From the NCBI GenBank assembly GCA_947579665.1, contig OX388345.1, forward strand, positions 68,687,454 through 68,751,453: 64,000 nt of DNA. The letters are read 5' to 3'. A program made the translations under genes and the position numbers. Below the pieces are notes generated by a model. That model saw only the letters and a program-made list of their open reading frames with translations. It did not search any database and had not been told where the DNA came from. Origin of the DNA: Sympetrum striolatum (lineage: Eukaryota; Arthropoda; Insecta; Odonata; Libellulidae). Positions 11,201 through 21,730 of the stretch are shown piece after piece (the stretch's first letter is position 1; the number at the start of each line of letters is the position of its first letter).

Positions 11201-12946
11201 TGAATCTAGTACCCGTTGTTCTGCCGGAATGGAGCATACTAGATTAACGCTAATAATAACGCTAACGCTAACGATAATTTAGTTAACGCTTTTGATGATT
11301 ACTTACATTTTATATTAGTCTATGTTTAGAGTAGCAATTTAAAATATATAAGTACTCTCGACAACAAAAACACGCCATGTTAAAGGCTTTATTTTTTCAT
11401 GACCTTTCCATTCCAAATTCACAGTCTAACCTTCTCCCTGCTATATCCCTAAAAATAACCTTTCCAAACCATCTACCATTTAAACCTCCCTTTTCAAACA
11501 GGGTTATATTACCCTGATTGCTCCCTAAAATACCCTACCTTTTACAATAAACCATCGCATAAGGAGAACCTCTGTTTGAAAACTGTAGACATCTACGAAC
11601 ATATTTTCAAACTTCCCATAACAGACTGAAAAATTCCAAAGTAAAATTTCAAACGCATAAACGCAGAGCTTAAATTGCTCCGCACTCGTTTGAAAATTAA
11701 TAATAAATCCCTTGGCGATTAAAACGTGGATGGCTATTCAATAATTGCGGTTCAATTAAATGGTGGAATTTGTTTTTCGGGGTCAACAATCAGATAAACA
11801 AACGGATGTTTGCAATCGCAACAACAGAATAAAGTGAAGCGAGATAAGGCTGACTGTTATCACCGCATATTTTAATACGCTCTCGACTTTAATGACCGAT
11901 TCGTAACCAAGTTTCGAGAGCAATTGAGCTGCGAGATTGCATTGGTGCATGCCAAACCGATACATTTAATCTGCAAGGTCACAAAGAATAATCCGATTAA
12001 AACATTGATGATAAATATGAATTTAAGCTTTGGATGCGCTTGAGCCGATTCCAATTTATCAAAACTCCCGCGCGTATTTATTATCCACGCTCTATTTGCC
12101 TTCGAAAATAGTAAGACAGTTAATTCGTATTGTGCGCTATTTTTTAAGACTAGATTGTTTCAAATACGTTAAATATTCTCATTCGATAGAAGGTCTGTAG
12201 ACTTTACTATAGTATACTGTTAACGTCGAGCTATAATTGATTAAAAATGATGTATTGTAATCATAACAATTCATTTACGATGCTAACATATTTTAATTTT
12301 TGGCTCTTTTATTATTGCCTTACAATCACTCGATTAAGAAGCAGTGTATCAATTCAATTATTTTATTAGTGGAACTGTATCTAAAAACAAAAAACATGTA
12401 TAGGAGTTTCCACTATCCTATAAAATGAATATGAAACAGTGATTTATGATTTGTTAGACCCTATACATAGAAGACGAGCGCCAACCAAATATTTCTCTCA
12501 TCTATATCATAACCTGGAAGTTGTTTGCACGAACTGTAGTGCATTCTACCATTAGTTTGCGAATAGTTGCACAAATGGCAACAAAAACAGGGCAGCAAGT
12601 GCGGCACACAAACGTGTATATATACATGTAATACGAACTTAGCGGAAGGAATGGTTTTCAAAAATATATAAGTTCAATAACTCACACGAATCCCCGTTCT
12701 ATTCCTCGCAAAAATACTTGTATAGTAAAGCTGCAGGTAACTTAAATTTGTTTTATTTACTTGTAGACAAAACCACAGCAACAGAAAATAATAATGGGGA
12801 AGGTAACTATAATAAAACGCAGATATTTTAGCTCCAAGCAGGATTAAACGCAACGACCTAGTGCTGTTTGGAAACTACACAAACCACTAGCACCCTAACC
12901 ACCAAAACCGGCAAATTTCGTAATTATAAAAGTTGCTACCCTTACA
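8201..12946. other. AT-rich sequence, no gene recognised
   Basis: A long stretch without supported genes. Minor simple structures are TTAATG-type repeats at 10323-10365 and AACGCT repeats at about 11243-11287. The frames at 8373-8603, 9188-9640 (minus) and 9655-9894 have no recognisable domain and the first two overlap other frames. Confidence 0.5.
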
Positions 12947-12980
12947 CTTGCTACACTACACTTACAGTGTGTCTAGCAAG
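12947..12980. repeat. Small imperfect hairpin
   Basis: CTTGCTA (12947-12953) and TAGCAAG (12974-12980) pair perfectly, with a partly complementary CACTAC...GTGTGT interior. It lies just outside the left end of the MITE at 12991. Probably coincidental. Confidence 0.4.
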
Positions 12981-12986
12981 ATTTAT

Positions 12987-13376
12987 ATAACCCTTCCCAG
13001 TCCAACTTTTGAAGGAGTAGCAAATATATTTATTTTTTTCTACTGAAAGAACTTTTAAGGTGTTTTATATGTGCATAAAATCTTTAATTCGTTAAAAAGT
13101 AATTAGAACCAGAATTTATGACATGATTCCAAATGGAATAAAGTTACATATAGCGATACATTAAAAAAACATTTTTCGGAGCAACTGCTTAAAACCTTAA
13201 ACATACAATTTCAACGTTATTGAAAGTTTTTTTTTAATTTTTATGAGTGAAAATATTGCACTTACTGTCTATTTTATAATAACGTACTCGCCACCACCGA
13301 TACACCCTGACTATAACTCGTGACTTGAGTGTGTGGCGTGATTTCATTTGGACTCACTGGACCGGAAAAGGGTTAA
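12987..13376. mobile_element. piggyBac-like MITE with TTAA-type target site
   Basis: The left terminus CCCTTCCCAGTCC (12991-13003) is the inverted counterpart of the right terminus GGACCGGAAAAGGG (13359-13372), with one gap and one or two mismatches. The right end is followed by TTAA (13373-13376). The left end is preceded by ATAA (12987-12990), a likely one-base decay of TTAA. Established knowledge: piggyBac superfamily elements start with CCC and duplicate TTAA. The 382-bp interior is AT-rich with no transposase frame, which fits a non-autonomous MITE. Confidence 0.55.
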
Positions 13377-13539
13377 ATCCACCGATGAATACATTTTTTT
13401 TCCCTGTGAAATACACAAACTTTTAACCATATCCTGCATAGAGAAATCCTAATTAACCACAACGTATCATTGTATATAAACCTAATAAAATAGAACTTGT
13501 CAAGCCTTTCTCCCCTACCTTACTTCTCCAAAATAGCTT
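13377..13539. other. AT-rich flank, nothing recognised
   Basis: Short spacer between the MITE and the GC-richer block that follows. Confidence 0.5.
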
Positions 13540-14060
13540 CCCTATCCGACCCACATTTTTCCCAATTCCCCCAACTCCCGAGAAATACTTCTCCAGAGAT
13601 ACGCGATGGAGTTACTTCCCGGGTGAGCACGCCCGTGATGGGATTGTAAGACGCTTAGGCTCCCTAGACTATCACGCTTTGTTCGCCGTGGAACGCAATT
13701 ATCCGGGTCCTTTCGAGGCATAAATTAAACCGGGAGATGCGACTCGTTCCCTCCTTTTCAATTTTTACGGTCACGCGTCCCATTTTCCCCAGAGAGAGAG
13801 AGAAGTTTAAAGCAAAACTCGGCAGTATTCGAAGGAAATTAGAATGCTCCTAAACGACGCGTTGAGCGGCGCGATTAATGCACGCGCATGCATAATTTCG
13901 TTTTCGAGTCTTAAACATCAAATTACACGGGACGGAGTACAAATATAATTCGCCGCGTTTTAGCGCATTTGAATATTAGCCTCGACTCGAGTGTTTACGA
14001 ACGAGACAGCCACTGGAGGGAGATAATTCTGGAGTTCATTCGACGCTGCATAAAATAAAC
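13540..14060. promoter_or_regulatory. Candidate conserved regulatory island
   Basis: CpG-rich, complex sequence without a reading frame. It contains a GAGA run at about 13792-13802 (GAGA-factor-type), several CGCG and GCATGC palindromic words, and ATTAAT/TAAAT cores near 13870-14000. The non-repetitive character and higher GC suggest constrained non-coding sequence. The function is inferred. Confidence 0.28.
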
Positions 14061-15540
14061 AGGAGAAAATTAATATTTCAGAGGAGACTGCAAGAAACAG
14101 GGCTTTATGCTGGAGAAAGAGCATGCGGTGAAGGAAGCGTTTGCCTTGAGAATGAAGAAGGGTATTATATCAAGAGAGCCTTTCTCGTGCTAATCCAAGT
14201 ATTTAAGATAATTTCTTTACTTATTCCAAAAGAGTATATAATATTTTGGTTCTGAAATCAGTCGTAAAGATCATATTATACATTCGGAACACGCTGAAAT
14301 TAAGAAGGTCCAGAAATAACGTGCACAAAAATTGTAACTAAATCACTTTAAAAATAGATACGCATACATAAATTTTGGCGTAAAATGTAATAGATAATAT
14401 TTCCACTGAATAAGGATAGTTAATATAAAAATGTATCCTTTGAACACGTTGACCATTTGAACAAACTCGGATGGATTTGCCATCCGTAATGGATAGCCTT
14501 AATTAAGGTCAGCTTTACCATCAGAGTCGCTTCACTCACCGTTGCCTTGGTAATGCTGCAGTCTGGAGAATTTTGCCATTGCTTACAGAGGCTTCTTTAT
14601 GGATTATGGAGTAGAAATAATTCAGACATAGATAAATATTCTGGCACGTGGGATTCATGGTGCAAATCTGAAATGGTAGAAACAATTCTAGTGAAAATCA
14701 GGTTACCATTAAGTGTATTATAAACTGGCAGCTAGATAAACTCTATAATAAAGAGTTAAAACATGTGTTTGAGAAAACGCTTTTTCAATATTTATATCTT
14801 TGATACCAAAAATATAAAATCGGACCCCCAAATTTAGTTGATAAATATTGCTTATATTTATACATTGAGACTAGGAGTAAAATAAGCATTAGAGTGAATA
14901 CTACCTAGGACTTTTTATTTCAGAAACACAATCGTTCAACATGACCAGAGAATAAAACTTGGGTGTAACCATAAGTATAAAAGGATACTCATTAACCGGT
15001 GTTTAGAAAATTTTCGTGTAAGTGGCATAAAATATAAATGAGCAACTATTAGTTATTTATTGCTTCGATAAGAGGGAAGAGGAACCTTACATGTCCGAGT
15101 AGGAAAGAAAGTGACAAATTTTAAACAAAATTACCACAACACCTGCCTTTTTCATCGTCTTAAAATTCCTGTAACATCATATAATAGTTGAACTTAGTAA
15201 TTTCCGTAGGAGCACACCTTACACGGCCTAATCTACCACTGTGTAAGATCTTTCATTACTTATATATAGAACCATTCCTCAAAAATGAATTTATTAAACA
15301 TCAAATTTACATACTTCCATTGATTACACTACACATTGAAATCCTAATATATGCGCAATAAACGTGGGTATGAATATCAATAAAGATACAAATATAAAAG
15401 TCTATGGAAAGTTTACAATCGGCCAAAACCTTCGGCGTCCATTCTTGCAATACCAAACTGTCCTATCGCGCTGTTCAAATCCGAGAAAGGGGGAATGTTA
15501 TTCATCCCGATTTCACTATCAAGCTTTCCCCAAACCCCCA
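14061..15540. other. AT-rich sequence, no gene recognised
   Basis: Contains a perfect small hairpin (CGGATGG 14468-14474 with CCATCCG 14480-14486) and a 12-bp palindrome CCTTAATTAAGG at 14497-14508. No gene. Confidence 0.5.
14468..14508. repeat. Small hairpin plus 12-bp palindrome
   Basis: A 7-bp stem with a 5-nt loop is followed ten bases later by CCTTAATTAAGG. The palindrome contains TTAATTAA, a paired homeodomain core. A binding-site role is only a possibility. Confidence 0.5.
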
Positions 15541-15910
15541 AGAGCGACTTAAACCATTTCCACACCCTAAGGTGAGGACTCCCTTTCAAGTCTCCTCCCT
15601 CCAAGAAAGCTCCAAATTAAATTTAAAGTTTCCGAGCGATCAGATTCCCAGCCATGCGGGTTGCAGCATGCGCACCCACATCACTCTGCCGAGAGCACCT
15701 TCCGACGCGCTAACCAAATTATGCGGGATTGGAAGAGACGAGAGAGCTATTGCTAAATGGAAAATTGAAGAGAGGCGGCGATGATATGCGGCGCTGGGAC
15801 TTACTTGAGGTCAGGAGAGATAATTGGAAGGGATATTAGAGGAAGGAATTGGATGGAAGTGAGTGGGTGGTCGTAAAGTGGACGAGGATGGGTTAGGACG
15901 CATGGCGATA
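15541..15910. other. Compositional island, pyrimidine-rich then purine-rich
   Basis: Pyrimidine-rich to about 15700, then G/A-rich from about 15720 to 15900. Overlapping open frames up to 126 codons (15404-15784) are present in two plus frames and one minus frame. None shows a domain. Confidence 0.45.
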
Positions 15911-16640
15911 TGTCTTGCTGATTCCATCTGAAACGGATCCTACGCAACTGTGAAATGATTCAAAGTTAAGTCTATTTAAGCAATTTTCGTGTCTAAATGA
16001 ATGGGATATATTTTAATCGTCATTTTGTGTTTCAGTGAGTATAGAGGATATTGTAGGTAAGTTTAATTTACTTTCGTCCCAGTATTATTCATGGCTGCGT
16101 TAACATGAAAGCCACAAAGGTATGAATACTACGGAATAATGGCATACATATTGTTGAATGTATATATATCTACTTATTGACTGCTGTGACAAGTGTTATT
16201 CATGAGAATATTTTGATGTTCTCACGTGGACTTTTTTACTCATAGTATTCCAACTCAGCGATGAAAGAAAATATAAACTATCAAATCCCTCACTTAAGAC
16301 GTATATTATTTATAGCAGTCACCTCGGCTAGTATTTAAGTTATATAATTCTATTAAAACTTGAATTCATCGGTAGGAACTTCAGAAATACGCTCCATGCT
16401 TAATAATTATATTAGTGAAATATAAGTAATAAATACATACTCAATTTATGAAGGATCGGGTTTAAAGAAACAGGTATTGCGGAATCTTGCACGAATATTT
16501 AATTTAAAAACTGATTTAATTTCTCGTAAATAAATCACACTCTTTTAAAAAAACATTACATCATTCAAACTCAAAATTAGTGATTTGGAATCTTGCGCGA
16601 ACATTACAAATACAAGTTTATTCAACTTGACATAAGAATT
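15911..16640. other. AT-rich sequence, no gene recognised
   Basis: A GGAATCTTGCRCGAA word recurs at 16481 and 16588, about 107 bp apart, suggesting a small local duplication. Nothing else. Confidence 0.5.
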
Positions 16641-16850
16641 AATATATGAACTGCATATTTATACTTTTGTAATTATTTATTTTGCATTACTTTTTATTTA
16701 TAGATGCTTATTTTTTATTTTGTTGGATTTATTGTATGTATGCACAGTAATATTTTTATTTTCTAATTTTTAATTAATTGCTTTGTAAGTTAATGTTGCC
16801 ACCAATCCTTGCGACTAACTGTGACGGGTATGTACAATAAATAAACAAAT
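16641..16850 (+). repeat. Interspersed repeat, copy A (probable retrotransposon 3' end)
   Basis: This matches 44771-45017 along its length. Shared blocks are a TGCATATTTATA start, TTTATTGTATGTATGC, TTTTAATTAATTGC, TTGCGACTAACTG, and a terminal TGTACAATAAA with an AT-rich AAACAAAT-type tail. The terminal polyadenylation-like AATAAA and A-rich tail suggest the 3' end of a non-LTR retrotransposon or SINE on the plus strand. No coding sequence is present, so the family is not identified. Confidence 0.65.
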
Positions 16851-17159
16851 TTATTACCCGATATGAACGCATAGATTAGCTCTTGACTTACACACCCTAT
16901 ATAGACAAGGGTTAGAATAATTAATTCATTCAACCCGACTGTTATCAATTTGGCAGTGGACTGAAAGCGGAGTATAGAAATTGAGGACCCACAGATTTTA
17001 CAAGTAAAGTAAAAAGAAACCTCGAGTAGGAAGCATTAGATAAATAAAACGGTGTAACACGAGCGCGGAGTAGCACGCGAGAATTGGGAGAGCAAAGCGA
17101 AGGGTAAACGGCGCATGGAGAAAGAGATGCGGATAACCCCTTCTCCCTTTCGCCGTTCA
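16851..17159. other. No gene recognised
   Basis: Spacer with mixed composition and no supported feature. Confidence 0.5.
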
Positions 17160-17500
17160 ATTATTCAACATCTTCAAACCAACGCCGCACACTTACACAC
17201 GAGCGTTCTAGGCCCACAGAATTCTTCCCCCACCCCCTGCATGTCATAAATCCATGGGCCCTCTCACCTCACGCCTCGGGGATCCCTATGTCGACATTTC
17301 AACATCGCACCCACGGAACAGCTTCTCTCTCCCCCGCTGTGCCTTTTCAACGCTTTCTTATTTTCTCCACTTTCTTTCTTCGGCTATTCTGGGGTCTAAC
17401 AAGAAAAAGGGATTCGGTTCCAGCGGGGGTAGAAGTCAATTTTTGCGTGCTCCACGAATACAGCCTCTTCCCGCTCAATCTGAAAGCGTAATTTGAGTAC
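17160..17500. other. Pyrimidine-rich GC island
   Basis: C/T-rich stretch with overlapping plus-frame and minus-frame ORFs and no domain signature. Similar in character to the islands at 7.4, 21.1 and 52.3 kb. Confidence 0.45.
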
Positions 17501-20256
17501 GATGTTATATTCAGGGTGAATGCACGAAATTCTATTGCCAACATTGCGCATTTGAATGGTTCAACTCTATAGCATTACCTATGAGATTGCTAAAGCGCTG
17601 CGCAATTGTGTGAATTTGCCTGCTCTTGGGTTTCTTTTAATATTCCAATGGAAATTTTAAACAAGGATTTAGAAATTACTTTTACACAGAAATATTGTCT
17701 CTCATCGACACGATAACACCTTAAAAAACCCCCGCTGGTACTGCACGGACTTTATTATTATTTATTTTTCCTTTATCTTACTTTATCTTTTTCTCATTTA
17801 ATTCAGTTTAATTCTATTTGATATTTTTCATTTTATACAAATGTTTGGTTGCATTTCCTTGCTCCTTTGTTGATATTTATTTCTGTTTATACTTTTTCTC
17901 CACTTGCTTTTACGATTCATAATAATTGGTCAAATCGGCTGTTAATGAATCAAATTTAAATACATAAATAAAATATCAAAGTAGCTTCCTCTCAAAAGAC
18001 TCTTATTTTTTAAATTGCCGATTTTAGAAAAATTAAAATAAGAACTATTTATTTAAATTAAATCTGATTTGTATTGTATTTGGTATTTCGAACCAACCTT
18101 TATTAGCAATAACTTTACGTCCCAAATTTGCTCCAGATTTCAAAATCTATGCTATGGTAACGCATTTATTACTGGTTTTGAAATCATCAGAGGCAACATT
18201 ATTCCACAAACAAACCGCTAATTACTTCCATTTGGTAATATAGGATGGCTACAATTATTTTAATATGGTAATTCATTATTAAGGAATTAAAATTCCATAA
18301 TTTAGTAATATTTATGGTATTAATTAACTCACCACTGTAATATAATGCATCTATTACGCATGTATTGTTCCTGTTATATCTGAAACCCGGTGGTCTTTCA
18401 GTTACTCTGCAAAAACTTTCTAATATTCGCATACAATATTGTTATAAATAATATTAAAATAAATGCGACAAAATACCGCTAAACACTGGTTAGTTAATAT
18501 TAATAATTCAAGTACAATGTAAATTAATTATCCAATTAATTATACCTTATGATAACCAGCAAATGAAAATGTGTAACTAATGAATATTATTCTTTTTTTG
18601 CAGGTAGGCCATTTTTTAGATGAACTACATCTCTACCCACTTCAGCACTGCCTGAGATCAGATCAATTGCATTAAGGTTTCCTAGTGATATAAAGGTAGA
18701 ACAATTTTCTTTACCTCTAGGATATATTCTGGAGATATATTAGGAGATTTCCCCTATTATACCTAAGTTGTCTCTTTGAAACTCTGAAACTTACGGAGAC
18801 TAAAGGAGTTATTAAGTTAGTATAGATATAGTAAATTCAAGCGTACACGTCCCGTCACATTGCTAAGGTATATGATGATAGTATGAGTCCACACGCATTG
18901 GTGAAATTAAGTCGCTATGCTTTAACTAGTTCAGCGAGATAAATAAAAAATCAAGAAATCTCGATTATGCAACCTTTCAGCTCCAGTTATTACAAACAGG
19001 GAGTTGAATGGTATACGAATAGATGAGTATTAAATTTGAAAATGGCTGAGATTGTGACTTAGTCGAGAAAGTTATCTTTCGAATTCTTCAAATATTCCTG
19101 AGAGAAGGAATCTGATTATCTCTTCGGATCTTCTATTATAATTTTCGCTCGACTGAACAGCTCGTCTTGTAGTCAATTTCAATGTATGACTTGATAAAAA
19201 TTCAGAAGGAGTTGGAGAATTTGTGGTGATGCTGTGGCGCTAAATTGAGTAAAAGCGTCAACTATGGAACTTGCAGTAACATTTTTTTTCCAAGATTTAT
19301 ACATTTAAATACCTTATCAAGTAAATTAGATTGTATTATGTATGTTATGCATGGCACCATACACCCAAGCAGTGTGGGTTGCATTATTATAGGGAGCTTC
19401 TCAATGCCTCATTTTATTTCAGTTACATATATGAACTTACATAAGTGTGGGCATTAATACAACTTTACCTTCCCTAAGATTGGCGTTGGTTCACCATAGA
19501 TAACATGATCATAAGATAGAATAGATAAAAATATACACTAGAATATATCATGACAGCTAATTGTCTTAGTAGATATTTTATCTGTCTTGTATTTCACTAG
19601 GAAGAAAGACATCCTTATCTCACAAGGTTTCCATATTTAATTATGTCAATCTGTGCAGTATCCCTTCATACTGTCACTGTTAGCGGAATATAAAGATAAT
19701 AGTGGTGTAATTTACAAAGCATGCGACCAATATTACGAAGCTTCTTTCACTTTCGAGCATCTTATAAGCCGGAAAATACTCCATCTCTAACTTAAGCCCT
19801 CGAGGTCTGAAATAACAGAATAAATCCAGCCGATGATGGACTTTATGAATCTTAATTTGCAACCTCTCTCCCCATGGTTTCGAAACCCTCTCTCTTTGTC
19901 TCCTTTCATGCACGTATTCACCTCGATTTGCCCATCCAAAGGGCTTTTAATCTCTCCCTCTTTCTACTCCATTTATTCCTTTGCTTGAAAAATGAGCGAC
20001 TCTTTGCAAATCGTTCTGTTTCTACTCAAACGTGACAGCTCCCATGGGGTTCCAAAAGGCATGGAAATGTTCTTCTCTTTATCATCTCCTACTTCCTCCT
20101 CGCAACCTTTCATCCTCTCACTTTGATTCCTTCTCCCTTTTATTGAGTTATATACATTACAATTCTCATTCTGTGATATAGGGAAAAAGACTTCAATCAA
20201 CAATTATCACACTTAGCTCTGTTATATTGCTATTTATTTTTCAACAACTTACCAAT
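17501..20256. other. AT-rich sequence, no gene recognised
   Basis: A T-rich stretch lies at 17750-17900. Short random frames only. Confidence 0.5.
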
Positions 20257-20325
20257 GAATAAAACCCGAGACCTAAGAGTTGCCAGGCACGTTAATCTCT
20301 ACGTTACTGAAGCCGGAAAACTTAA
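20257..20325 (+). repeat. Short interspersed repeat pair, copy 1
   Basis: About 68 bp nearly identical to 20948-21014, sharing ACCTAAGAGTTGCCAGGCAC and GCGGAAAAC/GCCGGAAAAC-type ends. Same orientation, 690 bp apart. Source family unknown. It could be a fragment of a transposon or a local duplication. Confidence 0.75.
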
Positions 20326-20947
20326 ACTTTTTTCTGCCACATCAATTTCCTCTACCAGCTAGATACGTATAGACGTGTCTAGTTCAAGAACAAAGTAACC
20401 AAATCTACTTGTATTTTTGGTAGCGGCTACCATCGCTATAACAAGGATGGATGGAAATGTTCAATTGGTACGTCTTCAAGTCTTTCTCTTTTAATTATGA
20501 TCATTATCGTTTATGCCAAATTCGCAGGAACGAAGTGATGTGACACTTAAGTCTTCCTTCAAATTTATTTGAAAATTGCTGTTTTCCTTTCTACTTTCAG
20601 AATTCAAAATAAATCGAATTACTTCAACACATTTTCACTTAATTTGTCAACTTATCTATACTTAAATTTATTTCGTTTATATTTTTCTTCTTCTGTAAAA
20701 ATTATATATTATAAATAATAAAAATGGATACTTAAAATTTATCCCTTGATACCACATAAAAATTAGCTTTCTGAACATTCCATATTACTCATATTTCTTT
20801 ACATTGAGACTATATCTTACTTAATCAGATTAATAAGTATAATACAGTTAATTTTCCTTCTTTAGAAAATATAATTAAGAAAACTTTCGAGAAAAAAATC
20901 AGAAAATTATCACCCGATCAATGTAGATAATTAACATTTCAGACCTG
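20326..20947. other. AT-rich spacer, no gene recognised
   Basis: Lies between the two copies of the 68-bp repeat. No inverted termini were seen that would make the whole interval one element. Confidence 0.5.
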
Positions 20948-21014
20948 GATAAAACCCTAGACCTAAGAGTTGCCAGGCACGTTAGTCTCTCAGTTACCGA
21001 AGGCGGAAAACATA
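20948..21014 (+). repeat. Short interspersed repeat pair, copy 2
   Basis: Direct copy of 20257-20325 with a handful of substitutions. Similarity falls off after the GGAAAACNTAAA segment. Confidence 0.75.
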
Positions 21015-21059
21015 AAATTGAGACATGAAATAAATAAGAAAAATCAACCCAATCAATGT

Positions 21060-21730
21060 AGTACTTCTGGATTTGCGACAACGCTATTGACCCGAATACT
21101 CACCCCTCCCCACCTGACTAGCCTTTCACTTTTTACACTCCTCTCCGAAGACCCCATACACACTCCCTTATTCACCTCTCAGCATCCCTCCAACACCACA
21201 AACTGCAAAAGGACCAATGGCATTATGGCAAGAACACCTCTCACTAACTCCTCCGATCTCTCATAGATACGCCCCCTATCTTCCTCCCTGTAACACGCAG
21301 CGGTTTGGGTTCCATTCGACCGTAAAACAACTCACTCAACTATCCGCCATCACCTCCGCGACCCCATTTGACCTATCCTCGCCAAAGCCCCATTCCCTTG
21401 ATTGGCGCTTCCCGCCAAAACGTCACGAGATAAGTAAGTGACGCACCCCCGAAAGGGTCGGCCCCTGGGGTCTCGATCGTCCACTCTACGGATAGCGGAC
21501 AAGTTGGAGCCATTTGGTCCTCTCGATATTTCCTTACCCTGTCGACTGATATCGCGATGTTCGATTAGTAGGTCGAATCCTTTCGATATCGGATCGCCAA
21601 GCTCCCCGAAAGTAAAGTTAGCGGAAGCATAATGGCTTAGGGCAGCGACTGCAGAGCTATTAAATGCCGCAGCATAGTGTTCCGGACGGAGAATCTATTT
21701 CGTTGCTGAGAAAGCGCACGTTGAATGCTT
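21060..21730. other. CpG-containing, partly pyrimidine-rich island
   Basis: C/T-rich from 21060 to 21420, then balanced GC-rich sequence with many CGAT words to 21730 (for example TCGATATCGGATCG near 21580). The overlapping plus frames (98, 74 and 64 codons) are in different phases and lack domains. A promoter or enhancer is possible but not demonstrable. Confidence 0.35.
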
